Assembly: GCA_902362435.1 (NCBI GenBank)
Contig: CABIWW010000007.1
Span: forward strand, 62,001-126,000
Source of the DNA: Eubacteriaceae bacterium
Lineage (GTDB): Bacteria > Bacillota > Clostridia > Peptostreptococcales > Anaerovoracaceae
Reading direction: 5' to 3'
Length of the DNA stretch: 64,000 nt
Part shown: in pieces, positions 36,768-44,733 of the stretch
How positions within the stretch are numbered: position 1 is the stretch's first letter
Layout of the letters: every line of letters begins with the position of its first letter
Made by a program: the position numbers and the translations under genes
The notes under the pieces: model-generated
Told to the model about the DNA's origin: nothing
Seen by the model: the letters and a program-made list of their open reading frames with translations, nothing else
The model's database searches: none

Positions 36768-36796
36768 AGTATAACATTTTACAGGAAAATAAACAA
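36768..36796 (-). promoter_or_regulatory. Sigma-A promoter of the nadABC operon
   Basis: On the minus strand, TTGTTT (36796-36791), a 17-bp spacer and TATACT (36773-36768). Confidence 0.7.
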
Positions 36797-36824
36797 GACA
36801 AATGTCTTTAAAGGTGTCAAGACA
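36795..36824. promoter_or_regulatory. Double TGTC/GACA dyad overlapping the nad promoter
   Basis: AAGACA-AA-TGTCTT (36795-36808) is followed by TGTC-AA-GACA (36815-36824). The first overlaps the -35 box. The half-sites resemble those reported for the Firmicutes niacin-responsive repressor NiaR/YrxA on nad genes; this is inference, and no niaR gene is in the window. Confidence 0.6.
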
Positions 36825-36955
36825 GCAAGTAAAGCAGATATTTCTGCAAATCAGCTGCACGTTTTGCAAAATACAGGTGCACGGACAGGTGAAAGATGGT
36901 AAAATAATAGACAAATTTTATATATGTTAATGTTTTGAACAAAAGGAGGCATCTT

Positions 36956-38332
36956 GTGTCAGTGGCACTAAGTCTTGTTCTTGTAGTATTTTTTCTTTTG
37001 ATGAACGCGTTTTTCGTGGTAGCCGAATTTTCTCTCGTCAGAGTGAGAAAGTCGCAGCTGCAGATAGCTGAGGAGGAAGGAAAAAGCGGAGCGAAAGCGG
37101 CTCTTCTCGTTGCTAATAATGTAAATGCATATCTTTCGGCATGCCAGCTCGGTATAACGCTGGCTTCACTTGCTCTCGGATGGCTGGGAGAACCGGCTGT
37201 ATCCGAGCTGATACGTCCGGCTGTAGCGATGCTGAACATACCTGAATCGGCAGTTTCAGCGATAGCTGTAGCGGTGGGATTCGCACTGGTGACAGCGCTC
37301 CATATAGTGGCCGGCGAGCTGATACCTAAATCTCTTGCGATATTTTCGACGGACCGCTACGCGCGCTTTACAGCTCTGCCGCTCGTATGGTTCTACCGGA
37401 TAACGGCACCGGTGATGTGGCTGTTCAACTCGGTCACGAACGGAGTCATGAAGCTGATGGGGCATGACGATCCCACAGAGCAGGAGGTATATACAGAGGA
37501 AGAGATCCAGCTGCTGATCGACGAAAGCACGAAAAGCGGTCTGATCGATCCGAAACAGAATGAGTTCGTGGACAACATATTCGAAATGTACAACAAGGAC
37601 GTGTGCTCGATAATGACGCCGCGAACGGATATGGAGTGCTTCGACCTGAATCTCCCGTACAGGGAGAATCTCGAGATGATAAAAAGATGCAAGTATACGA
37701 GATATCCCGCATGCCGCGGAGACAAGGATCACATAGAAGGCTTCATACATATAAAGGATCTTTACTGGAATGACGAGAAGATCAGCGGAACGAACTATGA
37801 GAATCTGCCGGTGAGGGAGATCATCGCGGTGTCCGAGACGCTTCCTGTCGAGAGGCTTCTTCAGATCATGCAGGACAAGGACTCGAAATTCGTGCTTGCG
37901 GTGGATGAATACGGCGGCACGGCAGGTATCGTGACCTTTTCCGATGTGATGGAGCAGATCTTCGGAAGTCTGGATGATGAATACATACAGAACGAGGAAT
38001 CGGAGGTAGTGTTCCTGAGCTATGACAGCTTCCTGATAGACGGATCGCTCCCTGTGGCGGAGCTGATCGAGCTGATGGGGTTCGAACCCGACAAGGCCGA
38101 CGAATGCGAGACCGCAGCAGGCCTGCTCCTGAATATTTTCGACAAGATCCCGTCTGAAGGTGAAGATGTTTCGGTGGAAGGCAAAAATATAAAGGTGACG
38201 TTCACCGTCCTGGCAATGGACAGGAGACGTATAGACAGGATAGGCGTGAAAATCGAAAAACAGCAGGCGGAAGGCGCCGGCGCAGCTTCGGAGTCAGGCG
38301 GGGACGCCGTGGAAAAGGGCAGCGATCTGTAA
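36956..38332 (+). CDS. CNNM/CorC family transporter (hemolysin-like, CBS domains)
   Basis: 458 residues. The N-terminal DUF21/CNNM membrane domain (about 1-190, three to four helices) is followed by paired CBS domains (about 205-330) and a C-terminal CorC_HlyC domain (about 350-430). Family members move Mg2+ or other divalent cations, or help efflux; the old name 'hemolysin' is not evidence of toxicity. The start is GTG 36956, with AAAGGAGG 6 nt upstream; an in-frame TTG at 36935 lies before that RBS. It is divergent from nadA. Confidence 0.9.
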   Translation: MSVALSLVLVVFFLLMNAFFVVAEFSLVRVRKSQLQIAEEEGKSGAKAALLVANNVNAYLSACQLGITLASLALGWLGEPAVSELIRPAVAMLNIPESAVSAIAVAVGFALVTALHIVAGELIPKSLAIFSTDRYARFTALPLVWFYRITAPVMWLFNSVTNGVMKLMGHDDPTEQEVYTEEEIQLLIDESTKSGLIDPKQNEFVDNIFEMYNKDVCSIMTPRTDMECFDLNLPYRENLEMIKRCKYTRYPACRGDKDHIEGFIHIKDLYWNDEKISGTNYENLPVREIIAVSETLPVERLLQIMQDKDSKFVLAVDEYGGTAGIVTFSDVMEQIFGSLDDEYIQNEESEVVFLSYDSFLIDGSLPVAELIELMGFEPDKADECETAAGLLLNIFDKIPSEGEDVSVEGKNIKVTFTVLAMDRRRIDRIGVKIEKQQAEGAGAASESGGDAVEKGSDL

Positions 38333-38376
38333 ATCGCACACGCTGATATTTAAACCGCCTTATGAATAAAAAAATC

Positions 38377-38405
38377 TTGCATAACGTCTTATAAAATAGT
38401 ATAAT
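38377..38405 (+). promoter_or_regulatory. Sigma-A promoter of rpsU-yqeY
   Basis: TTGCAT at 38377-38382, a 17-bp spacer and TATAAT at 38400-38405, 70 bp before the rpsU start. Confidence 0.8.
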
Positions 38406-38474
38406 AGCAACGTTATAGGCAAGCCGTTCTTAGGTTTACAAAGATTTCTGTAAAGTCAGGAGGTGAAACGGGAA

Positions 38475-38654
38475 ATGGCACAGGTAATAGTAAGAGAAAA
38501 CGAAAGCTTAGAAAGCGCTTTAAAGAGATTCAAGAGATCTTGCGCAAGAGACGGAGTTATGTCTGAGCTCAGAAAGAGAGAACATTACGAGAAACCAAGC
38601 GTAAAGAGAAAAAAGAAGTCTGAAGCTGCAAGAAAAAAGGCTAAGAAGTACTAG
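38475..38654 (+). CDS. rpsU: 30S ribosomal protein S21
   Basis: 59 residues, very basic C-terminus, the normal S21 length. The start at 38475 ([10 protein letters not shown]) follows the extended SD AGGAGGTGA; the in-frame GTG at 38463 lies inside that SD. It is followed by yqeY, the usual Firmicutes pairing. Confidence 0.97.
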   Translation: MAQVIVRENESLESALKRFKRSCARDGVMSELRKREHYEKPSVKRKKKSEAARKKAKKY

Positions 38655-38687
38655 TTCGCAGACAGACCGGAATAAGAGGTGTTTTAA

Positions 38688-39140
38688 TTGACCTTAAAAG
38701 AGAGACTTAACGCTGACTTTAAGGAAGCGATGAAGAACAAGCAGAAAGTCCGCAAGGACACTATAAGCTTTGTAAGAGCTGCTATAAAGCAGTTCGAAGT
38801 GGATAACAGGGAAGAAATCGACGATGCAGGTATTGCATCCATTTTAGCCAAACAGGTGAAAATGCGAAAAGACGCCCTCGCTGATTTTGAATCAGCCGGT
38901 AGAACGGATCTTATAGATGCTTATAACGCAGAAATCGAAGTTCTTACAGAGTACATGCCTAAGCAGCTCAGCGCAGATGAGATCGCGGATATCGTGAAGG
39001 AGACTGCAGCGGCTATGGGTGTGGAACAGGGCAGCGGCAAAGCGTCCATGGGCAAGCTCATGGGAGCGACGATGCCTAAAGTCAAGGGAGTTGCAGACGG
39101 CAATGATGTAAAAGCTGCTGTGGAGCAGTTCCTTGGATAA
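38688..39140 (+). CDS. yqeY: GatB/YqeY domain-containing protein
   Basis: 150 residues, all-helical YqeY domain, related to the tRNA-binding tail of the GatB amidotransferase subunit. Its role is not settled; it may bind tRNA. The start is TTG at 38688 after AGAGGTG. It is co-transcribed with rpsU and closed by the terminator at 39170. Confidence 0.92.
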   Translation: MTLKERLNADFKEAMKNKQKVRKDTISFVRAAIKQFEVDNREEIDDAGIASILAKQVKMRKDALADFESAGRTDLIDAYNAEIEVLTEYMPKQLSADEIADIVKETAAAMGVEQGSGKASMGKLMGATMPKVKGVADGNDVKAAVEQFLG

Positions 39141-39169
39141 ACATACAACATATAGATAATGTTTGCCAG

Positions 39170-39206
39170 GCGGTGATGATATTGAAAGATATCATCACCG
39201 CTTTTT
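39170..39206 (+). terminator. Rho-independent terminator of rpsU-yqeY
   Basis: A perfect 13-bp stem (GCGGTGATGATAT / ATATCATCACCGC) with a 6-nt loop and a T tract. Confidence 0.93.
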
Positions 39207-39367
39207 ATATGTTTTTGGAATTTTCTTGGAATTTGCTGTTGTAATCACGCATTTTAAGATGGTATAATTTTTTACGAATCACGATATCGGGAGATTTGTC
39301 GATATTGGCAGCATTCATATGGAATAGTATTTATTATGAGATCATGACACTTGAGAAAGGAAGAGAG

Positions 39368-40750
39368 ATGAAGAAGGTTTTTTCTTTGATATTGTCTTTC
39401 ATGATCGCAGCGGCGATCGTGGTGCCGGCAATGACAACGGAAAGTGAAGCGGCTTTCAGCGCAAGGACTACTGTACCGGAATACGGTTCAGCGGCAGGTT
39501 CTGCATATTACTATACTAACAGCAATATATTCTACAGCTCCGGATACGGACCTAATCAGGTGAAGAGAAGCGACGGAAAGTATGTTACGGGAAACTGCAC
39601 GTGGTATGCGTACGGCCGTGCCAGCGAGATACTGGGAAGGACCTTCAACTCGAACTTCCGATGGGATGCGTCGAGATGGTGGGACATCAACAAAAAAGGA
39701 AACTACTACCCTTACGGAAGCACTCCTAAGGTCGGAGCTATCGCATGCTACAGCACGCATGTAGCGATCGTTGAAAAAGTAGTCAACGGCCAGCCGTATG
39801 TATCGGAGTCGAGTTGGACGCTTTCATCATCAAGGCCTGCGTCGGCATCGGATATCGTGTTCCATTACGGTACTCCGTGGAGCAGCAGTCTCAAGGGATA
39901 CATATATATAACAGATGACACGTCGACTCCTGATGAGACCGTCAGCGTCGACTACAGCGTAAAGATCACAGACAGTGACCTCAACATGAGGACAGGCCCG
40001 GGCACTGAATATACAAGGATCGGATATGTCAAGCAGGGTACATACAAGGTCGACAGTGAGTGCGGCAACTGGGTGAGACTCGCTGACAGCGGCTACTGGG
40101 TATGCAAAAGCTATGTTACGAAAGTAGAGACGAAGCCGAGTGATACTGTAGATACAGGAACTGACACGAACTACAAGGTGAGCATCACGACTGTAAATCT
40201 CAATATGAGAACAGGTCCGGGAGTATCATACACGAGAAAAGGATATATCAATCCGGGAACCTATACTATAGTCAAGACTACGGGAACCTGGGGACTCGTT
40301 CAGGAGACCGGCTACTGGGTATGCCTGGAATACACGACGAAGGTGAGTGACGATGGCGGAAACAGCGGAGGAAATACCGGCAGCAGCTATCAGGTAAAGG
40401 TAAATACCGCTGCACTCAACATGAGGACAGGTCCCGGAACGAACTACAGCTCCAAGGGACTCCTGCTGATAGGCAGCAAGTGCACTATAATAGATACCAA
40501 GGACGGCTGGGGCCAGATGAGCGAAAACGGCTACTGGATCAAGCTTGAATACACTACTCCTGTCGATGCAGAGTACAATGTCAAGGTGACAGACAGCGAC
40601 CTCAACATGAGGACAGGCCCTGGAACATCGTATACCAGAAAGGGATACGTATCTCCGGGAGTGCATACTATCGTAGAGACAGACGGAGGCTGGGGCAAGC
40701 TCAAGAGCAACGGCTACTGGATCAAGCTGTCGTACACTACAAAAATATAA
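39368..40750 (+). CDS. Secreted CHAP-domain amidase with four SH3 repeats
   Basis: 460 residues. The start at 39368 opens a typical signal peptide (about 1-29, cut near SEAAF). A CHAP domain (about 60-180) carries the nucleophile in NCTWYA and the His in STHVAIVE, so it should cleave peptidoglycan peptides. Four bacterial SH3 repeats follow, each with LNMRTGPG, at about 196, 266, 341 and 401. They should bind the cell wall. Repeats 1 and 4 are most alike, also at DNA level, suggesting recent duplication. Likely a cell-separation or autolytic enzyme. Confidence 0.9.
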   Translation: MKKVFSLILSFMIAAAIVVPAMTTESEAAFSARTTVPEYGSAAGSAYYYTNSNIFYSSGYGPNQVKRSDGKYVTGNCTWYAYGRASEILGRTFNSNFRWDASRWWDINKKGNYYPYGSTPKVGAIACYSTHVAIVEKVVNGQPYVSESSWTLSSSRPASASDIVFHYGTPWSSSLKGYIYITDDTSTPDETVSVDYSVKITDSDLNMRTGPGTEYTRIGYVKQGTYKVDSECGNWVRLADSGYWVCKSYVTKVETKPSDTVDTGTDTNYKVSITTVNLNMRTGPGVSYTRKGYINPGTYTIVKTTGTWGLVQETGYWVCLEYTTKVSDDGGNSGGNTGSSYQVKVNTAALNMRTGPGTNYSSKGLLLIGSKCTIIDTKDGWGQMSENGYWIKLEYTTPVDAEYNVKVTDSDLNMRTGPGTSYTRKGYVSPGVHTIVETDGGWGKLKSNGYWIKLSYTTKI

Positions 40751-40809
40751 GTGCTGCGCAAATGATGCGGTACAAATGATGTATTTCAATAAATAGGAAT
40801 TGATGCTAT

Positions 40810-40850
40810 GATAGCCTGCTTACATATATGTTAAGCGGGCTATCGTTTTA
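40810..40850 (+). terminator. Rho-independent terminator
   Basis: GATAGCCTGCTTA pairs with TAAGCGGGCTATC (one G-U) around a 9-nt loop, followed by GTTTTA. It ends the CHAP/SH3 gene. Confidence 0.85.
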
Positions 40851-40919
40851 TATGATGCGTGCATATCAGCAGCTGCAAGGCAGCCGGTGCGGGGATGCGG
40901 CGCATCCGGGCGGTGTTTT

Positions 40920-42689
40920 ATGTTTTTACCTGTAAATAAAGAAGATATGAAAAAGAGAGGCTGGGATCAGGTCGATTTCGTGCTGGTGACGGGAGATGCG
41001 TATGTCGATCATCCGTCCTTCGGAACGGCTATAATCAGCAGAGTGCTGGAGTCGCACGGGTTCCGCGTGGCGATACTGTCACAGCCTGCATGGGATGATG
41101 CGCATGATTTCAGGCGCTTCGGAAAACCCAGACTCGGGTTTCTGATAAACAGCGGCAACGTGGATTCGATGGTGAACCACTATTCGGTGTTCAAGCACAG
41201 GAGGCGCAGAGATGTATATTCGCCGGGCGGCAAAAGCGGCAGGCGGCCGGACCGCGCGGTGATAGTCTACTGCAACCGTGCACGCGAAGCTTATAAAGAT
41301 GTGCCGGTGATAATAGGCGGGCTCGAAGCCAGCCTCAGGAGACTGGGACATTATGACTACTGGGACAACAAGGTCAGGAGATCGATACTGATGGATTCCA
41401 GAGCCGATATACTGATATACGGGATGGGGGAGCATGCGTGTGTAGAGATCGCTGAAGCTCTCGAAGCCGGGATACAGGCTCAGGATATAACGTGGATAAA
41501 CGGCACATGCGTGAGGATGAAGGATCCGTATATCCAGGATGACGACGTGATCCTTCCTGATTTCGAGTCCATAAAAACCTCGAAGGAAGAGTACTGCAGG
41601 AGCTTTGCACTTCAGTACAGGAGCAACGAACCCGTAAACGGCAGACGGCTGATAGAACGTTACGACAATAACAGTTACATTGTCCAGAACCCGCCGCAGC
41701 CCCCTCTGGAGCGCGATGAACTGGACATACTGTACGAGCTGCCGTTCATGCGCGACTACCATCCTTCATACGAAGAAGAGGGCGGAGTCCCTGCGATAGA
41801 AGAAGTCAAGTTCAGCATAACGGCAAACCGCGGATGCTTCGGCGGGTGCGCGTTCTGCGCGATCACATATCACCAGGGCAGAGAAGTCAGGAGCAGGAGC
41901 AAGGAATCGATAGTGCAGGAGGCAGAACTGCTGAAGCAGCAGGATGGATTCAAGGGATACATCCATGACATCGGCGGGCCGACTGCGAATTTCCGCAATC
42001 CGTCGTGTGAAAAACAGAAAAAGTACGGCATGTGTCAGCACAAGGACTGTCTGTTCCCGAAGCCATGCAGCCAGCTTGAAGCCGATCATACCGAATATAT
42101 CGACGTGCTGAAAGCGGTGCGCGAACTCGACGGCATCAAGAAAGTATTCATAAGATCAGGTATAAGATACGACTATATGCTCGCGGACAAAGACAAGAGC
42201 TTCATGAAGGAACTCTGCATGCATCATGTCAGCGGAGTGCTCAAGGTGGCGCCGGAGCACATCTCGCCGAGAGTGCTGAAGAACATGAGGAAGCCTGCAA
42301 AGGAAGTGTTTGACAGATTCAGCGCGGAATACAGCAGGATGAACAAAAAGCTGGGAAAGAAACAGTACATGATACCGTACTTCATTTCCTCGCACCCTGG
42401 CAGTACGCTGCAGGATGCCGTAGAGCTGGCGCTTTACATGAAAGAGACGGGATTCGTGCCGGATCAGGTGCAGGATTTTTACCCGACACCGGGGACTCTG
42501 GCGACATGCATGTACTATACTGAGATGGATCCGTTCACGATGAAAAAGGTATATGTGGCAAAAACCGAAGAGGAAAAGAAGATGCAGCGGGCGCTGATGC
42601 ATTTCAATAAGCGTGAGAACCGCAAAACGGTCATAAAGGCGCTGCAGAAGGCCGGCCGTGAAGACCTCGTGGAGGTGCTGCTGAGATGA
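40920..42689 (+). CDS. YgiQ family radical SAM protein
   Basis: 589 residues. An N-terminal B12-binding-like domain (DFVLVTGDAYVDHPSFG) precedes a radical SAM core with C-x3-C-x2-C in RGCFGGCAFC (near residue 310), and a C-terminal DUF3362-type region. The reaction of YgiQ proteins is unknown. The start at 40920 (MFLPVNKEDM) matches the family's short N-terminus; the RBS is weak (GGCGGTG). Its stop overlaps the start of the DNA methyltransferase gene (ATGA). Confidence 0.92.
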   Translation: MFLPVNKEDMKKRGWDQVDFVLVTGDAYVDHPSFGTAIISRVLESHGFRVAILSQPAWDDAHDFRRFGKPRLGFLINSGNVDSMVNHYSVFKHRRRRDVYSPGGKSGRRPDRAVIVYCNRAREAYKDVPVIIGGLEASLRRLGHYDYWDNKVRRSILMDSRADILIYGMGEHACVEIAEALEAGIQAQDITWINGTCVRMKDPYIQDDDVILPDFESIKTSKEEYCRSFALQYRSNEPVNGRRLIERYDNNSYIVQNPPQPPLERDELDILYELPFMRDYHPSYEEEGGVPAIEEVKFSITANRGCFGGCAFCAITYHQGREVRSRSKESIVQEAELLKQQDGFKGYIHDIGGPTANFRNPSCEKQKKYGMCQHKDCLFPKPCSQLEADHTEYIDVLKAVRELDGIKKVFIRSGIRYDYMLADKDKSFMKELCMHHVSGVLKVAPEHISPRVLKNMRKPAKEVFDRFSAEYSRMNKKLGKKQYMIPYFISSHPGSTLQDAVELALYMKETGFVPDQVQDFYPTPGTLATCMYYTEMDPFTMKKVYVAKTEEEKKMQRALMHFNKRENRKTVIKALQKAGREDLVEVLLR

Positions 42690-44353
42690 GTATAATGCGA
42701 GAGGTCCTCCGCGCGTTCGAAGAAGGCAGGAAGCAGTACGGGGAGTCGGTCAAAATGATTTCGGCCGGCGGGCAGCAGCCGGATTTTACAGTATGCGAGG
42801 TATACGGTGCAGGTGCAAAGGTCTGCAGTGCTGCTGCATCGGGCGGTGACGGCAGTCGTGAAAAGGCGCGCAGCGCTGATCGGAGCGTCGATATCGATGG
42901 AAAGATCGCGTCAGGCGACAATTTGGAGTACATGATGCATCTTCTGAGGAATGAAGATATGCGAGGAAAGGTGCAGCTGATATATGTCGATCCGCCGTTT
43001 TTTTCAGGCAGCAGATATGAGGCGTCGGTGCGGCTCGATTCGGAAAAGCTGGGTGATTCGGGACTTCTGAAGGTCGGCGCATATGATGACAGATGGAACC
43101 GCAGTATCGGGGAGTATCTCGAGATGCTGACGGCGCGCCTGTTCATGATGAGGGATCTGCTCTCTGAAACGGGATGTCTGTGGGTGCATCTCGACTGGCA
43201 CAGCGTGCATTACGTGAAGCTGATACTGGACGAGATATTCGGACCGGAGAATTTCGTGAACGAAGTTGTATGGAACTACAAGTCAGGAGGAGCGACAAAG
43301 CGCAGTTTTGCAAAGAAGCATGATACGCTGCTCTTTTACAGCAAAAGCAGGAAGTACAGCTTCCGGCCGCTCAGGGAAAAGTCGTACAACCGCGAGCTGA
43401 AGCCGTATCATTTCAAAGGCGTGGAGGAATTCTGCGACGATATCGGATGGTACACTATGGTGAACATGAAAGACGTGTGGAGCATAGACATGGTAGGGCG
43501 TACATCTGCAGAGAGGAACGGCTACGCGACGCAGAAGCCTGAGGCGCTGCTGGAGCGGATAATAAGCTCGTGCAGCCGCGAGGGCGATATATGCGCTGAT
43601 CTTTTTGCGGGCTCGGGGACGCTGGGCGCAGTGTGTCAGAAGATGGGGAGACGATGGATCATGTGTGATGAGAGCCGTCTCGGCACGGCGGCGCAGATAG
43701 AAAGGATGGGCTCGTGCGGTGCGGTGTTTGCTGTAGCGCGCGGAGAATATCCGGGTGAACGATGTGGCAGGATCGCGGCAAAAGCGGCAGAACGTTCGGC
43801 TGGAGCACCGGATGTGTACGGCGAGCTCACGGTAAAGGCTGCTGACGGCAGGATAGAGCTCACCGGATACGGGCTGGAGGATGCCGGGACGCCAGGTACT
43901 GCGGTCGATATGGCAGAGCCGGGCGTAACATCAGCAACTGACTGCACATCAGAGCCGGGCAGCGCATCAGAACCCGGGAAGGCAGGCGCGTGTGGCCTTT
44001 ACAGCGGCATGTGTGAGCCGAAGTCAGCTACAAAGCTTAAAAAGTACGCGCAGGAAGACGGGCTCAGCCTGATAAAATTCTGGAGCATCGATACGGCATA
44101 CGACGGCCGCGTGCATCGGGCGGAAAATATCATATCAGGAAAAGAGCGGAGCTGTGAGGCCGGCATGTCAGCAGGCACATGCGATCCCGGAAACCATAAC
44201 AATAGTGCCGGCAGTGCCGGTGATCCGGCGGATGCCGCCGTTTTAGCGGACAGCAGCGGCGGGAGCGCGTCAGCGAATGGGGCGAGGATCGTCAGCGTGA
44301 CCGGATACGATGTACTGGGAAACAGGTTCTCTAAGGTCATGGAGATCAAATGA
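42686..44353 (+). CDS. Site-specific DNA methyltransferase, N4-cytosine/N6-adenine type, orphan
   Basis: 555 residues. Motif IV DPPF is D102-F105 and motif I FAGSGT is 307-312, so the order is that of beta-class amino-methyltransferases. The family also includes Mod subunits of type III systems, but no restriction gene is adjacent: the gene overlaps ygiQ by 4 nt. Three stretches rich in Ala, Gly, Ser and Asp (about 38-68, 395-440 and 490-530) look inserted into a normal fold, while conserved-looking blocks such as LKKYAQEDGLSLIKFWSID separate them. Start at 42686, with GGAGGTG 9 nt upstream. Confidence 0.85.
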   Translation: MSIMREVLRAFEEGRKQYGESVKMISAGGQQPDFTVCEVYGAGAKVCSAAASGGDGSREKARSADRSVDIDGKIASGDNLEYMMHLLRNEDMRGKVQLIYVDPPFFSGSRYEASVRLDSEKLGDSGLLKVGAYDDRWNRSIGEYLEMLTARLFMMRDLLSETGCLWVHLDWHSVHYVKLILDEIFGPENFVNEVVWNYKSGGATKRSFAKKHDTLLFYSKSRKYSFRPLREKSYNRELKPYHFKGVEEFCDDIGWYTMVNMKDVWSIDMVGRTSAERNGYATQKPEALLERIISSCSREGDICADLFAGSGTLGAVCQKMGRRWIMCDESRLGTAAQIERMGSCGAVFAVARGEYPGERCGRIAAKAAERSAGAPDVYGELTVKAADGRIELTGYGLEDAGTPGTAVDMAEPGVTSATDCTSEPGSASEPGKAGACGLYSGMCEPKSATKLKKYAQEDGLSLIKFWSIDTAYDGRVHRAENIISGKERSCEAGMSAGTCDPGNHNNSAGSAGDPADAAVLADSSGGSASANGARIVSVTGYDVLGNRFSKVMEIK

Positions 44354-44413
44354 GCGAGCAAGAGTAATAGGAAGGAACGGGGCGCGGCAGAACTGCAGGC
44401 ATGAAGCGGCGCA

Positions 44414-44432
44414 GGATGTTTTCTGAACATCC
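44414..44432. other. Hairpin and short tandem repeat downstream of the methyltransferase gene
   Basis: GGATGTT-TTCTG-AACATCC is a perfect 7-bp hairpin without T tract. Directly downstream GATCTCGCCG is repeated in tandem (44451-44470). No gene is seen between 44354 and 44733. Confidence 0.5.
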
Positions 44433-44515
44433 GGGGCTTGGCTGCCTGTGGATCTCGCCGGATCTCGCCGGATCCGTGATCGATCTGAAAATCTGAAATT
44501 TTTTGATAAAATAAG

Positions 44516-44567
44516 TTGCGCGCAAAATGGTTTTGATGTATAATATCAAAGTAAATTTTGTGCGCAA
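44516..44567 (+). promoter_or_regulatory. pyrG promoter flanked by two TTGYGCGCAA palindromes
   Basis: TTGCGC at 44516-44521, a 17-bp spacer and TATAAT at 44539-44544 form the promoter. TTGCGCGCAA (44516-44525, perfect palindrome) covers the -35, and TTGTGCGCAA (44558-44567) lies just past the start, 42 bp away. Together with their AT-rich flanks they also form a long inverted repeat. The arrangement suits a dimeric repressor with two operators. The regulator is not identified. Confidence 0.65.
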
Positions 44568-44599
44568 AGATATCAAGAATAAGGAAGACGGCAATGAGT

Positions 44600-44667
44600 T
44601 GGGGTCTGGATTATTTATCCCCATCTGAACGCCCGAAACCTTATCTTTTTTATTTTGGGCATTTTTA
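44600..44667 (+). terminator. Leader terminator/attenuator-like structure upstream of pyrG
   Basis: TGGGG/CCCCA (44600-44623) forms a first hairpin. GCCCGAAA (44631-44638) pairs with TTTTGGGC (44653-44660), followed by ATTTTT: an intrinsic terminator lying between the promoter and pyrG. GGGG of the first hairpin could pair with GCCC of the second, so alternative folds are possible. Confidence 0.65.
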
Positions 44668-44733
44668 TTATATAGCAGATATCATTTATGATATGAAGTC
44701 ACACGTATTTATCAAAGAAAGCAGGTGGGGTGC

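Noticed and set aside
38083..38098. GGGGTTCGAACCC-like string resembling a tRNA T-arm
   Set aside because: It lies inside the CNNM/CorC coding sequence (MGFEPD) and no acceptor, D or anticodon stem can be drawn around it.
42686..44353. Complete restriction-modification system
   Set aside because: No endonuclease, Res helicase or specificity subunit is on either side; neighbours are ygiQ and pyrG.
44551..44604. B. subtilis-type pyrG control by reiterative G addition
   Set aside because: The promoter found would start transcripts near GTAAA, not GGGC; the GGGG run is about 50 nt downstream.
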